NCBI GenBank assembly: GCA_959596505.1
Contig: CAUFWM010000009.1
Span: forward strand, 1 to 43,239
Reading direction: 5' to 3'
Length of the DNA: 43,239 nt
From: an uncultured Collinsella sp.
Lineage (GTDB): Bacteria > Actinomycetota > Coriobacteriia > Coriobacteriales > Coriobacteriaceae
The notes beneath the pieces are model-generated. The model was not told the origin of the DNA and did no database searches. It saw only the letters and a program-made list of their open reading frames with translations. Shown here piece by piece: positions 23,367 through 32,753 of this stretch (positions are counted from its first letter, which is position 1; each line of letters starts with the position of its first letter). The position numbers and the translations under genes were made by a program.

Positions 23367-24176
23367 ATGTCGTATCGCGTGTCGACGCAGGTCTACAGCG
23401 GACCGTTCGACCTGCTGCTGCAGCTGGTAACCCGCCAAAAAGTTGATATCGGCGCCATCTCGATCAGCGAGGTGGCCGAGCAATACCTTGCCGAGGCCGA
23501 GCGCATCGAGGCGCTGGACCTAGACGTGGCGAGCGACTTTTTGCTGGTCGCGGCAACCCTTTTGGACATTAAGGCCGCCTCGCTGGTGCCGCAGGAGGCC
23601 CCGCGCAAGACAGACGACGATGACGAGGACGACGAAGACCTCGAGGAACTCAGCGCGCTCGACGGCGACGCCCTGCGCGAGGTCCTGATTCAGCGCCTGA
23701 TCGCCTACAAGCAGTTTAAGGGTGCGGCGGCGGCCCTTGGCGCCCGCATGCAGGCCGAAAGCCGCATGCATCCGCGCGTGGCCGGCCCCGACCCCGAGTT
23801 TCTGGGCCTTATGCCCGACTACCTGGCCGGCATTACCCTGCGCGGCCTCGCCGTCATCTGCGCCGATCTGGACGGCAAGCGCCAGACCTTCCTGCTGGAG
23901 GCCGAGCACGTGGCACCGCATCGCGTGCCGCTCGATCTGACCGTGGCCTCGGTCGACCGCTTTACCATGGCGCACCAAACCTGCACCTTCCGCGAGCTGC
24001 TGGACGGCGACGCCACCACCGAGCAGCTCGTCGTCACCTTCCTGGCCATGCTGGAGCTCGCCAAGCGCGGCTCGCTCACGCTGAGCCAGGACGAGACCTT
24101 TGGAACCATCCGCATAAACCGCGTCGAGGGCGCCCAGGCCTACGTGCCCGGCGAGGGCCCCGAGCTCACCGAATAG
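23367..24176 (+). CDS. scpA: Segregation and condensation protein A
   Basis: A 269-aa ScpA (kleisin of the Smc-ScpAB condensin). The N-terminal Smc-neck-binding helix region 'VYSGPFDLLLQLVTRQKVDIG' is characteristic (here spanning residues 9-29). Further hallmarks are 'ISISEVAEQYL' and 'FLLVAATLLDIKAASLVP'. An acidic linker (about 72-90) is followed by the C-terminal winged helix ('TEQLVVTFLAMLELAKRGSLTLSQDETFGTI'). It has an excellent RBS (AAAGGAGG, 6 nt). scpB follows after 11 bp. Together they load and organise chromosomes during segregation. Confidence 0.95.
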   Translation: MSYRVSTQVYSGPFDLLLQLVTRQKVDIGAISISEVAEQYLAEAERIEALDLDVASDFLLVAATLLDIKAASLVPQEAPRKTDDDDEDDEDLEELSALDGDALREVLIQRLIAYKQFKGAAAALGARMQAESRMHPRVAGPDPEFLGLMPDYLAGITLRGLAVICADLDGKRQTFLLEAEHVAPHRVPLDLTVASVDRFTMAHQTCTFRELLDGDATTEQLVVTFLAMLELAKRGSLTLSQDETFGTIRINRVEGAQAYVPGEGPELTE

Positions 24177-24187
24177 GAGCGGCAACC

Positions 24188-24907
24188 ATGTCAACCCTTT
24201 CCACGCTAGAGGCAAACAGCCTCAAAGGCGCCCTCGAGGCGCTGCTGCTGGTGTCGAGCGACCCCGTGAGCGCACCCGCGCTGGCAGGTGCGCTGGATAT
24301 CGCCCCCGGCGAGTGCGCGTCGCTTTTGGCCGAGCTCAAGGTTGAGTATGAGGAGGCCAACCGCGGCTTTCAACTGCGCGAGGTCGCCGGTGGCTGGCGC
24401 CTGTTTACACACCCCGCCTACCACGATGTGGTCGAGGCCTACGTGCTGAGCTGGGACACGCAAAAGCTGTCGCAGGCGGCGCTCGAGACCCTGGCCGTCA
24501 TCGCCTACCACCAGCCCGTCACACGCGAGGTGGTCAAGGGCATCCGCGGCGTCAACTCCGACGGCGTTATCGCGTCGCTCGTGGACAAGGGCCTGGTGCG
24601 CGAGCTCGGTCGCGACCCCGAGCGCGGTCAGGCCATCATCTACGGCACGACCAACGCCTTCTTGGAAAAGTTCGGCCTGCGTTCTACCCGCGATCTGCCC
24701 GATCTGGAGCAGTTTGCCCCCGATGAGCAGTCGCGACAGTTTATCCGCGAGCGTCTGAGCGGCCGCAGCATTCAGTCCACGCTCGAGGAGCAGGCCGAGG
24801 ACCTAGACGAAGAGCGCGAACTGCTCGATACCGATGTTGAGGACGACGCAGATGAAGAGATCCTGACCAGCGGTGACAGCTCGGAGGACATGCATGACGA
24901 GGACTAA
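24188..24907 (+). CDS. scpB: Segregation and condensation protein B
   Basis: A 239-aa ScpB. It has two winged helices: the first at about 10-85 ('LKGALEALLLVSSDPVSAPAL', 'RGFQLREVAGGWRLFT'), the second at about 90-165 with the family signature 'QAALETLAVIAYHQPVTR' and 'IRGVNSDGVIASLVDKGLV'. The C-terminal tail of about 50 residues is strongly acidic (Glu/Asp-rich), longer than in many homologues. It partners ScpA and Smc. The last 14 bp overlap the rluB start. Confidence 0.95.
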   Translation: MSTLSTLEANSLKGALEALLLVSSDPVSAPALAGALDIAPGECASLLAELKVEYEEANRGFQLREVAGGWRLFTHPAYHDVVEAYVLSWDTQKLSQAALETLAVIAYHQPVTREVVKGIRGVNSDGVIASLVDKGLVRELGRDPERGQAIIYGTTNAFLEKFGLRSTRDLPDLEQFAPDEQSRQFIRERLSGRSIQSTLEEQAEDLDEERELLDTDVEDDADEEILTSGDSSEDMHDED

Positions 24908-25865
24908 CGAAGCAGGGGAGACGCGCGCTGCGGGCGGCGTGGGCAACGGAGCGCCCGCAACCGACGCCCAGCCCGTCTACCCGCACACCATGCGCCTGCA
25001 GCGCTTTTTGGCGCGCGCAGGCATGGCGAGCCGCCGCGGCTCGGAGGACCTGATGACCGCCGGCCGCGTGACCGTCAACGGCCAGGTCGCGACCGAACTG
25101 GGCACCAAGGTCGACGTCGATCGCGACCATATCGAGGTCGACGGCATGCCCGTCAAGCTCAACCAGGGTGCCGTGTACCTGATGCTCTACAAGCCGACCG
25201 GCTACCTCACCACCATGAGCGATCCGCAGGAGCGGCCCTGCGTGGCAGATCTGGTTCCCCGCGACCGATTTCCGGGCCTGTTCCCGGTGGGCCGCCTGGA
25301 CCGCGACACCACAGGCCTTTTGCTCTTTACCACCAACGGCGACCTGTCGCAGGACCTGCTGCACCCCAGCAAGCACGTCTACAAGACCTACCAGGCGCTC
25401 GTTGACGGGCACCTGACCGACCGCGACCTCGCACCGCTGCGTCGCGGCATCGAGCTCGACGACGGCCTGTGCCAGCCGGCGATCTGCCGCATCATCGACG
25501 CGCGCGAAGCCGAGGCTGTGGCACCGCAAGGTGTGAAGCCCGGCACCACTGCCGTTGAAGTCATCATCCGCGAAGGCCGCAAGAACCAGGTCAAGCGCAT
25601 GCTGAGCAAGATCCACCATCCGGTGATCCGCCTGCACCGCTGTAACTTTGCCGGCCTTGAGCTCAAGGGCGTGGCCAAGGGCTCGTGGCGCGAGCTCACT
25701 GATCGCGAGGTGCAGATCCTCAAGGCCGGCGGCATCCCGCCCAAGCAGGCCAGCTCCAAACGCGGCGCCGCGCCGGCGACCAACAACGCGAGTCGCACGC
25801 GTCACTACGGCAGCCACGGCTCCGCGCCCAAGCGCAACACCTACCGCGAGCGTTACACGGGCTAG
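24894..25865 (+). CDS. rluB: 23S rRNA pseudouridine synthase RluB-type
   Basis: A 323-aa RsuA/RluB-family pseudouridine synthase. It has an N-terminal S4 RNA-binding domain ('MRLQRFLARAGMASRRGSE' onward, about 32-90) and a catalytic domain with 'GRLDRDTTGLLLFTTNGD', whose Asp after R-L is the catalytic residue, and 'KTYQALVDG' and 'EGRKNQVKRML' motifs. It isomerises a uridine in the peptidyl-transferase region of 23S rRNA. The ATG at 24894 is chosen for GGAGG 6 nt upstream; a GTG at 24873 would add 7 residues without an RBS. It has a basic, Ser/Ala-rich C-terminal tail. It overlaps scpB by 14 bp; the scpA-scpB-rluB order is conserved in Gram-positives. Confidence 0.93.
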   Translation: MTRTNEAGETRAAGGVGNGAPATDAQPVYPHTMRLQRFLARAGMASRRGSEDLMTAGRVTVNGQVATELGTKVDVDRDHIEVDGMPVKLNQGAVYLMLYKPTGYLTTMSDPQERPCVADLVPRDRFPGLFPVGRLDRDTTGLLLFTTNGDLSQDLLHPSKHVYKTYQALVDGHLTDRDLAPLRRGIELDDGLCQPAICRIIDAREAEAVAPQGVKPGTTAVEVIIREGRKNQVKRMLSKIHHPVIRLHRCNFAGLELKGVAKGSWRELTDREVQILKAGGIPPKQASSKRGAAPATNNASRTRHYGSHGSAPKRNTYRERYTG

Positions 25866-25931
25866 CCAGTCCGCCAAGCCCCAACGTCCGCGTCCCATAC
25901 CAGCACATCAACCACCGAAAGGAAGCATTGC

Positions 25932-26618
25932 ATGATCGTCGCCATCGACGGCCCCGCCGGTTCCGGCAAGTCCACCATCGCCAAGGAGATTGCCCGCCAG
26001 CTGGGCTTTAACAAGCTCGACACGGGCGCCATGTATCGCGCCGTCACCTTCGCCGCACTCGACCGCGGCATCGACCTGGACGACGAGGCGGCCATCGACG
26101 CCCTCGCCGAGCAGATCGAGATTCGCTTTACCAACGGCACCGGCGAGGACACGCGCCTGACCATCGACGGCCAGGACGCCTCAGCTGCCATCCGCACCCC
26201 GCAGGTCGACGCCAACGTGTCCAAGGTCTCGGCCTACCCGGGCGTGCGCGCCGCCATGCTCATCCACCAACGCCGCGCCGCCGAGGACCGCGACATCGTC
26301 GCCGAGGGCCGTGACATCGGCACCGTCGTATTCCCCAACGCGCAGGTCAAGGTGTTCCTGACCGCCGACCCGCGCGAACGCGCCCGTCGCCGCGTGCTGC
26401 AGCGCCACCAAAACGACGCCCAGCCGCTTACCACCGAGCAGCTCGAGGCCGAGGTCGACGAGACCCTCGACGCCCTCAAGCAGCGCGATAAGCTCGACAG
26501 CAGCCGCGAGGTCGCGCCGCTCGTTCCCGCCGAGGACGCCGTGCACGTCGACTCCACCGCCCACACCATCGACGAGGTCGTCCGCATTATCGAGGACCTC
26601 ATCAACCAAAGGAGGTAG
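25932..26618 (+). CDS. cmk: Cytidylate kinase
   Basis: A 228-aa CMP/dCMP kinase. The P-loop 'IDGPAGSGKSTIAKEIA' is at 5-21, 'KLDTGAMYRAVTFAAL' provides CMP-binding residues, 'EGRDIGTVVFPNAQVKVFLTAD' is the conserved core, and the lid 'ARRRVLQRH' follows. It phosphorylates CMP and dCMP with ATP in pyrimidine salvage. It has AAAGGAAG 7 nt before the start. plsC begins 3 bp after its stop. Confidence 0.95.
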   Translation: MIVAIDGPAGSGKSTIAKEIARQLGFNKLDTGAMYRAVTFAALDRGIDLDDEAAIDALAEQIEIRFTNGTGEDTRLTIDGQDASAAIRTPQVDANVSKVSAYPGVRAAMLIHQRRAAEDRDIVAEGRDIGTVVFPNAQVKVFLTADPRERARRRVLQRHQNDAQPLTTEQLEAEVDETLDALKQRDKLDSSREVAPLVPAEDAVHVDSTAHTIDEVVRIIEDLINQRR

Positions 26619-26621
26619 CCC

Positions 26622-27350
26622 ATGCGCCTGTTTAAGCAGACGCCCGAGGATTACTACAACGCCCCCTACGCCGAGTTCCCGGCGCTCATCCGCGGCACCG
26701 TCGCCGTGGTCATGGGCATCCTGTGGGTCTTCTCCAAGCTCATGTGGCGTTGGAAGGTCGAGGACAGCGACCTGCTGTTTGAGCGCCAGGAAGGCCGCGG
26801 CAGCGTGGTCATCTGCAACCACACCTCGATGGCCGAACTCCTGGCCGTGGAGACGGCGTTATTCTTCGGCGGCCGCCGCATTCGCCCCATCTTTAAATCC
26901 GAGTTTGCCAAGAGCAAGATCGTACGCTGGGCCTTTAGCCGTGTGGGCGGTATTCCCGTCGAGCGCGGCACCGCCGACATGAAGTGCCTGCGCGCCGCCC
27001 AGCATGCGCTGCAGCGCGGCGAGGACGTCCTGATCTTCCCCGAGGGCACGCGCATTCGCTCGCGCGAGATCAAACCCGAGGTCCACGGCGGCTTTGCGCT
27101 CATCGCCCAGATGGGCAAGGCGCCCGTCAACCCACTCGCCATTTGCGGCTGGTCCGACATCACGCCCAAAGGCAAAAAGCTCATGCGCCCCAAAAAGTGC
27201 TGGATCCGAGCCGGCAAGTCCATCTCGCTATCCGATGCACCGGCCGAGCTCAAGCGCAAGGAGCGCCTGGCCTGGTTTGAGTCCGAGGCCATGAGTCGCG
27301 TCTACGCCATGCGCGATGACCTGTGCGCCGAGCACCCGGGTAGGTTCTAG
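26622..27350 (+). CDS. plsC: 1-acyl-glycerol-3-phosphate acyltransferase
   Basis: A 242-aa PlsC-type acyltransferase. It has a hydrophobic N-terminal segment (about 25-45) and four PlsC motifs: 'CNHTSMAE' at about 66-73, 'GGIPVERG', 'LIFPEGTRIRS' and 'VNPLAICGW'. It acylates lysophosphatidic acid to phosphatidic acid at the membrane. The catalytic NHx4D box here reads N-H-x4-E, replacing the usual Asp with Glu. Downstream plsY and gpsA complete phosphatidate synthesis in the same operon. AAAGGAGG precedes the ATG. Confidence 0.9.
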   Translation: MRLFKQTPEDYYNAPYAEFPALIRGTVAVVMGILWVFSKLMWRWKVEDSDLLFERQEGRGSVVICNHTSMAELLAVETALFFGGRRIRPIFKSEFAKSKIVRWAFSRVGGIPVERGTADMKCLRAAQHALQRGEDVLIFPEGTRIRSREIKPEVHGGFALIAQMGKAPVNPLAICGWSDITPKGKKLMRPKKCWIRAGKSISLSDAPAELKRKERLAWFESEAMSRVYAMRDDLCAEHPGRF

Positions 27351-27352
27351 CC

Positions 27353-28252
27353 ATGGGCGAGGAAGTTATGAATACCGTCGAGGCCGTTGCCGGAAAGGCG
27401 GACGCCCCTACCATTGAGATCGCTGCCCACGCCGGCACCTGCTACGGCGTTCAGCGCGCGCTCGACATGGCGCTGGCTGCCGCGCCGCAAGCAGGGGAGA
27501 GCACTCAGGTCCACACACTGGGTCCGCTTATCCATAACCCCATCGTGGTACGCGAGCTCGCCGAGGCAGGCGTCGGTCTAGCAGAAACCTTGGACGACGC
27601 CGCGTCGGGCACCGTGATCATTCGCGCGCACGGCGTGGTGCCGCAGGTGATTGAGGCCGCTCGCGAGCGCGGCCTCGACGTGGTCGATGCCACCTGCCCC
27701 TACGTCAAGAAGGTCCATGTGGCGGCCGAGCGCCTGGTGCGCGAGGGCTACCGCGTGATCGTCGTGGGCGAGCCGGGCCATCCCGAGGTGGAGGGCATTC
27801 TGGGCCACGCCGGCGATGACGCACAGGTCGTGAGTTGCGCCGCCGATGCGGACGCGCTGCCGCTCAAGGGCAAGGTAGGCCTGGTTGTGCAGACCACCCA
27901 GACCGCGCAGAACCTGGCCGAGGTCGTGGCTGCCATCACTCCGCGCGTGCAGGAGCTGCGCGTGATCAACACCATCTGCGCCGCCACGAGCGAGCGACAG
28001 CAGGCAGCAGCCGCACTTGCCAACCGCTGCGACTGCATGGTCGTGGTGGGCGGCAAGAACTCGGGCAACACCCGCCGCTTGGCGCAAATATGCACCGACG
28101 TCTGCGAGCACACGCATCACATCGAGGAGGCATCCGAGATTGAAGCCGCATGGTTTGCAAACACGCGCCACATCGGTATCACCGCCGGAGCCTCCACCCC
28201 GCAAGAACACATCGAGCGCGCCGTCGAGCGCATCAAGGAGCTTTGCCGCTAA
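27353..28252 (+). CDS. ispH: 4-hydroxy-3-methylbut-2-enyl diphosphate reductase
   Basis: A 299-aa IspH (LytB). The three cluster cysteines appear in 'AGTCYGVQRAL', 'DATCPYVKKVH' and 'NTICAATSERQ'. The substrate-binding 'EPGHPEVEGILGHA', 'VQTTQT' and 'GITAGASTP' are present. It makes IPP and DMAPP in the last step of the MEP pathway using a 4Fe-4S cluster. The ATG at 27353 starts 3 bp after the plsC stop; an ATG at 27368 is a possible alternative. Normal length. Confidence 0.95.
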   Translation: MGEEVMNTVEAVAGKADAPTIEIAAHAGTCYGVQRALDMALAAAPQAGESTQVHTLGPLIHNPIVVRELAEAGVGLAETLDDAASGTVIIRAHGVVPQVIEAARERGLDVVDATCPYVKKVHVAAERLVREGYRVIVVGEPGHPEVEGILGHAGDDAQVVSCAADADALPLKGKVGLVVQTTQTAQNLAEVVAAITPRVQELRVINTICAATSERQQAAAALANRCDCMVVVGGKNSGNTRRLAQICTDVCEHTHHIEEASEIEAAWFANTRHIGITAGASTPQEHIERAVERIKELCR

Positions 28253-28254
28253 CC

Positions 28255-29697
28255 ATGGACCAGACCGTACCCGCATACGCCGCCGAGGTGGCCGATTACG
28301 GGCGCAGCCGCGACCCCGAGCCGGGTGAGGGCGCGCTCGTTAAAAACGTGCGCCCCGAATCGCCCGCATGGGATGTGGGTATCGAGCCGGGCATGCGCGT
28401 GCTCACGGTCAACGGCGAGCAGCTGACCGATATGATCGTGTGGCTCTGGGAGGCAGATGACGACACCGTCGAGTTGGAGGTATTCGACCCGCGCGACGGC
28501 ACCGTCACCCCCGTTGAGCTCGATCGCTTTCCCGGCGAGGACTGGGGTCTGGAGTTCGATGGCCCCATCTTCGACGGCATGCGTACCTGCGTCAATGCCT
28601 GCGTGTTCTGCTTTATGACCATGCTACCCAAGGGCGGGCGCTCCACGCTATACATCCGCGATGATGACTACCGCCTGAGCTTTTTGCAGGGCAACTTTGT
28701 CACGCTGACCAACCTTTCCGACGAGGACGTGCAAAACGTCATTCAACGCAATATGAGCCCCATGAACGTGTCGGTCCATGCCGTAAGCCCCGACGTCCGC
28801 CGCCGCATGATGGGCCGCAACGCCCAGCGCGGCATGGACGTGCTCGAGGCCATCATGGCCGCCGGCATCGAGATTCACGCGCAGATCGTGCTGTGCCCCG
28901 GCATGAACGACGGCGAGGAGCTGGAAAAAACCCTGCGCTTCTGCGAGGAGCATGAGCAGATCACGAGCCTGGGCATTGTGCCCCTTGGATTTACCAAGCA
29001 CCAGAATCGCTTTAGTTGGTCCTACAGCGACAAGCCCGAGCTCGCGCGCGAAACCATTGCCATGATCCGGCCTTTCCAGGACCGAGCCTACGAGCGTTTT
29101 GGCCGCCACACGTTCCAGATGAGTGACGAGTTCTACCTAGACGCCGGCATCGAGCCGCCCGAGGCGGACTTTTACGACGGCTACCCGCAGTACTACGACG
29201 GCATCGGCATGATCCGCTCCTATCTGGATGAGACCGACAACGTGCTCGCCGCCGATGCCGAGCGCCTGCGCCGCGTTCGCGAGGCAATCGCCGCCCGTGG
29301 CCAGCGCCTGCTGTGCCTCTCGGGCGCCAGCGCGCGCGATACGGTAGCACGTTTTGTGGAATCGCCGCAGGGCCTTGCCGGTACCGTCACGGCCATCAAA
29401 AACCGTTACTTTGGCGGCAACGTGGACGTGACCGGCCTCATCGTCGCCTGCGACATCTTGGAGCAGCTGCCGCAGGACCTGTCGGGGGTTATGCTCTTTG
29501 TGCCTAAGCTCATGTTCAACGCCGACGGTATGACCCTTGACGAGTATCATCGTGACGAATTACTCGCAAGCCTTACCGGTCGCGGCGCCGAGGTTCATGT
29601 GGTATCGACCATGCCGCATGAGCTGCTCGATACCCTGGAGCACATCCTTGGCATAACGCCCGCCAATTCAACTATTCCCGCTGACCCTATCCATTAA
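28255..29697 (+). CDS. PDZ/radical SAM DUF512-family protein
   Basis: A 480-aa DUF512 protein. An N-terminal PDZ-like domain ('ALVKNVRPESPAWDVGIEPGMRVLTVNGEQL', about 24-60, quoted only to mark the fold) is followed by a radical-SAM-like core with 'CVNACVFCFM' (CxxxCxxC) at about 113-122. The conserved 'LPKGGRSTLYIRDDDYRLSFLQGN' and a DUF512 C-terminus with 'GASARDTV' and 'NRYFGGNVDVTGLI' complete the family pattern. The family's function is not settled; it is regularly found next to der and plsY, as here, which suggests a translation- or ribosome-linked role. The start is the ATG 3 bp after the ispH stop rather than the longer upstream frame. Confidence 0.88.
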   Translation: MDQTVPAYAAEVADYGRSRDPEPGEGALVKNVRPESPAWDVGIEPGMRVLTVNGEQLTDMIVWLWEADDDTVELEVFDPRDGTVTPVELDRFPGEDWGLEFDGPIFDGMRTCVNACVFCFMTMLPKGGRSTLYIRDDDYRLSFLQGNFVTLTNLSDEDVQNVIQRNMSPMNVSVHAVSPDVRRRMMGRNAQRGMDVLEAIMAAGIEIHAQIVLCPGMNDGEELEKTLRFCEEHEQITSLGIVPLGFTKHQNRFSWSYSDKPELARETIAMIRPFQDRAYERFGRHTFQMSDEFYLDAGIEPPEADFYDGYPQYYDGIGMIRSYLDETDNVLAADAERLRRVREAIAARGQRLLCLSGASARDTVARFVESPQGLAGTVTAIKNRYFGGNVDVTGLIVACDILEQLPQDLSGVMLFVPKLMFNADGMTLDEYHRDELLASLTGRGAEVHVVSTMPHELLDTLEHILGITPANSTIPADPIH

Positions 29698-29707
29698 AGG
29701 AGAGCAG

Positions 29708-31042
29708 ATGAAACCTATCGTCGCCGTCGTCGGACGCCCTAACGTGGGCAAGTCCACGCTCGTCAACCGCCTGGCCCAGACCTCGGACGCCATCGTCCAC
29801 GAGTCCCGCGGCGTCACGCGCGACCGCTCGTATCACACGGCCGATTGGAACGGCCGTGAGTTCACCATCGTCGACACGGGCGGTATCGAGCCGCTCAAGA
29901 GCGACGACGTCTTTGCCACGTCCATCCGCGACCAGGCACTCGCCGCCGCCGAGGAAGCCGCCGTCATCCTGTTTGTGGTCGACGGCCGCACCGGCGTCAC
30001 CGAGGAGGACGAGTCGGTCGCCCGCATGCTCAAGCGCTGCGACAAGCCAGTCTTTCTGCTGGTGAACAAGCTCGACAACCCCGATCGCGAGAATGACAAC
30101 ATCTGGGAGTTCTATTCGCTCGGCATCGGTGAGCCCACGCCGCTCTCGGCCCTACACGGCCATGGCACGGGCGACCTGCTCGACGACATCGTGGCGCTGC
30201 TGCCGGAGGAAGAGGACGAGGTCGCCGACGAGTTCCCCGATGCGCTCAACGTGGCCATCATCGGCCGCCCTAACGCCGGTAAGTCCTCGCTGTTCAACCG
30301 CATCCTGGGCGCCGACCGTTCCATCGTGTCCAACATCGCCGGCACCACGCGCGATGCCATCGACACCGTCGTCGAGCGCGACGGCAAGCACTACCGCATG
30401 GTCGACACCGCAGGCATTCGCAAGAAGAGCACCGTGTACGAGAATATCGAGTACTACTCCATGGTCCGCGGCCTGCGCGCCATCGACCGCGCCGACGTGG
30501 CGCTGCTCGTCGTCGACGCCTCCGTGGGCGTTACCGAGCAGGACCAGAAGGTCATGGGCTTGGCCATCGAGCGCGGCTGCGCGATCGTTGTGCTGCTCAA
30601 CAAGTGGGATCTGCTCGACGACGACCGCAAGCGCGAGGCCTGCATGGAGACCGTCGACCGCCGTCTGGGCGTCATGGCTCCCTGGGCCCAGTATCTGCGC
30701 ATCTCGGCCCTGACCGGCCGCAGCGTCGAGAAGATCTGGACGATGGTCGATGCCGCCGAGATGACGCGTTCGCAAAAGATCAGCACCTCGCGTCTCAACA
30801 CGTTCCTTACCGATCTGCGCGAGTTTGGCCACACCGTAGTGGACGGCAAGCGCCGCCTGCGCATGCACTACGTGACCCAGACGGGCGTCAACCCGCCGAC
30901 GTTCACGTTCTTCGTCAACCACAGCGACCTGGTCAACGACACCTACCAGCGCTACGTGGAGAACCGCATGCGCTCGACCTTCGATTTTGCCGGCACGCCC
31001 ATTCGACTCTTCTTTAGGAAGAAGGAGCAAAAGGATGCATAA
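29708..31042 (+). CDS. der: Ribosome-associated GTPase Der (EngA)
   Basis: A 444-aa protein with two tandem GTPase domains. G1 motifs are 'GRPNVGKST' at 8-16 and 'GRPNAGKSS' at about 185; G3 motifs are 'DTGGIE' and 'DTAGIRKKS'; G4 motifs are 'NKLD' and 'NKWD'. A C-terminal KH-like domain follows ('LRMHYVTQTGVNPPTFTFF'). It is essential for 50S subunit maturation. AAGGAG precedes the ATG. The stop overlaps plsY by 8 bp, so the two are coupled. Confidence 0.96.
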   Translation: MKPIVAVVGRPNVGKSTLVNRLAQTSDAIVHESRGVTRDRSYHTADWNGREFTIVDTGGIEPLKSDDVFATSIRDQALAAAEEAAVILFVVDGRTGVTEEDESVARMLKRCDKPVFLLVNKLDNPDRENDNIWEFYSLGIGEPTPLSALHGHGTGDLLDDIVALLPEEEDEVADEFPDALNVAIIGRPNAGKSSLFNRILGADRSIVSNIAGTTRDAIDTVVERDGKHYRMVDTAGIRKKSTVYENIEYYSMVRGLRAIDRADVALLVVDASVGVTEQDQKVMGLAIERGCAIVVLLNKWDLLDDDRKREACMETVDRRLGVMAPWAQYLRISALTGRSVEKIWTMVDAAEMTRSQKISTSRLNTFLTDLREFGHTVVDGKRRLRMHYVTQTGVNPPTFTFFVNHSDLVNDTYQRYVENRMRSTFDFAGTPIRLFFRKKEQKDA

Positions 31043-31718
31043 TCCGATTCTGCTGACCGCCATCTGCGCCGTGGTCTCGTTCTTTATCGGAGCGATTCCG
31101 TTTGGCCTGATCCTGGGCCGCGTGTTCAACCACACGGACATCCGCAAGGCGGGCTCCGGCAACATCGGCACCACCAACGCCCTGCGCGTGGCCGGCCCCA
31201 AGGTGGCCGCGCTCACGCTGCTGCTCGACTGCCTGAAGGGCGCCATCTGCGTCATTATCGCGCGTCCGCTTATCGCCGATCTAGGCTATGGTTTTCCGCC
31301 GAATATCATGGCGCCTGGAGCTCCCGGCGACTGGATGCTCGGCGTCATCTGCCTGGCAGCGGTGTGGGGCCACATCTTCTCGCCGTACCTTAGCTTCCAC
31401 GGCGGCAAGGGCATCGCGGTCGGTCTGGGCGTAATCCTCGCATGGTACTGGCCCATCGGACTTTCGCTGCTGGGCATGTTTATCGTGGCCGTTGCCATCA
31501 CCAAGTTTGTGTCGGTGGGCTCGCTTGCCGCGGCCATCGGTCTTCCCATCGCCGTCTGTGCGGTCTTTCCGTACAGCAGCCTGGGTCTCAAGTTTTGCAT
31601 GGCGATGATCGGTATCACCGTGGTGTGGGCCCATCGTGCGAACATCAAAAAGCTCATGACGGGCAAGGAGTCCAAGCTCTCGTTTACCAAGCGCGTCACC
31701 GAACCCGACGATAAGTAG
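31035..31718 (+). CDS. plsY: Acyl-phosphate glycerol-3-phosphate acyltransferase
   Basis: A 227-aa polytopic membrane enzyme. It carries PlsY motifs 'KAGSGNIGTTNALRVAG' and 'SFHGGKGIAVGLG', and about five transmembrane helices. It transfers the acyl group from acyl-phosphate to glycerol-3-phosphate, the first step of phospholipid synthesis in bacteria lacking PlsB. The ATG at 31035, with AAGGAG and AAAAGG just upstream inside der, is preferred to the in-frame upstream ATG at 30987, which lies deep in der. Confidence 0.94.
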   Translation: MHNPILLTAICAVVSFFIGAIPFGLILGRVFNHTDIRKAGSGNIGTTNALRVAGPKVAALTLLLDCLKGAICVIIARPLIADLGYGFPPNIMAPGAPGDWMLGVICLAAVWGHIFSPYLSFHGGKGIAVGLGVILAWYWPIGLSLLGMFIVAVAITKFVSVGSLAAAIGLPIAVCAVFPYSSLGLKFCMAMIGITVVWAHRANIKKLMTGKESKLSFTKRVTEPDDK

Positions 31719-31727
31719 GAGAGAGTC

Positions 31728-32735
31728 ATGAATGTTGCGCTGATTGGCTCCGGCTCCTGGGGAACCGCCGTCGCCGGCCTTGCCGCCGCGCGAGCCGAGC
31801 ACGTGACCATGTGGGCCCATAGTGAGCAGACGGCCGCTGGCATCAATGGCGAGCATCGTAACCCCCGCTATCTGGTGGACTACGAGCTGCCCAGCAACGT
31901 CGTTGCCACGACGGACCTGACGCAGACGCTCGACGGTGCCGAGGCCGTCATCTTTGCCGTGCCCTCCACGCACCTGCGCAGCGTATGCCATCAGGCAGCA
32001 CCCTTCATCGCCGCCGACACCCCGGTACTCTGCCTCACCAAGGGTATTGAGCCCGATTCCGGCCTGCTCATGAGCGAGGTCATCGCCAGCGAGATTGGCA
32101 ACGAGGCGCGCGTGGCGGCGCTCTCCGGCCCCAACCATGCCGAGGAGATTTGCCGCGGCGGACTTTCTGCCGCCGTCATCGCTAGCAAAGATCCGCAGGT
32201 AGGGGAGACCTTTAAGGACCTGCTCCTATCTACGGCCTTCCGCATCTACCTGTCGCAGGACATGACCGGCGTCGAGGTATGCGGCGCCATGAAAAACGTC
32301 ATCGCTATCGTGTGCGGCATTTCCGCCGGCTCCGGCGCGGGCGATAACACGCTCGCCCTTATCATGACGCGCGGCCTGGCCGAGATCAGCCGCCTGGTGC
32401 ACGCCCGCGGCGGACAGGTCATGACCTGCATGGGACTTGCCGGCATGGGCGACCTCATCGCCACCTGTACCTCGGAGCATTCGCGCAACCGCACCTTTGG
32501 CTACGAGTTTGCCCACGGCGTGTCACTCGACGAGTACCAGGCACGCACGCACATGGTGGTCGAGGGTGCCGTTGCGGCCCGCAGCGTCAGCGAACTCGCC
32601 CGTTCACTGGGCGTAGACATTCCGCTCACCTTTGCCGTGGAGCAAACGCTCTACAACGGTGTTACTTTGGATAGGGCGCTCGAGATTCTTACCGACCGCG
32701 TCCCCTCTCAAGAGTTCTACGGACTCACTGACTAG
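31728..32735 (+). CDS. gpsA: NAD(P)-dependent glycerol-3-phosphate dehydrogenase
   Basis: A 335-aa GpsA. It has a Rossmann start 'ALIGSGSWGTAVAGLAA' (GxGxxG), 'KGIEPDSGLLMSEV', 'SGPNHAEEICRG', and the catalytic and substrate region 'GAMKNVIAIVCGISAGSGAGDN' with its conserved Lys. It supplies glycerol-3-phosphate to the PlsY upstream. TAGGAGAG precedes the ATG, 9 bp after plsY. Confidence 0.95.
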   Translation: MNVALIGSGSWGTAVAGLAAARAEHVTMWAHSEQTAAGINGEHRNPRYLVDYELPSNVVATTDLTQTLDGAEAVIFAVPSTHLRSVCHQAAPFIAADTPVLCLTKGIEPDSGLLMSEVIASEIGNEARVAALSGPNHAEEICRGGLSAAVIASKDPQVGETFKDLLLSTAFRIYLSQDMTGVEVCGAMKNVIAIVCGISAGSGAGDNTLALIMTRGLAEISRLVHARGGQVMTCMGLAGMGDLIATCTSEHSRNRTFGYEFAHGVSLDEYQARTHMVVEGAVAARSVSELARSLGVDIPLTFAVEQTLYNGVTLDRALEILTDRVPSQEFYGLTD

Positions 32736-32753
32736 CACAGAAAGGCTACTACC

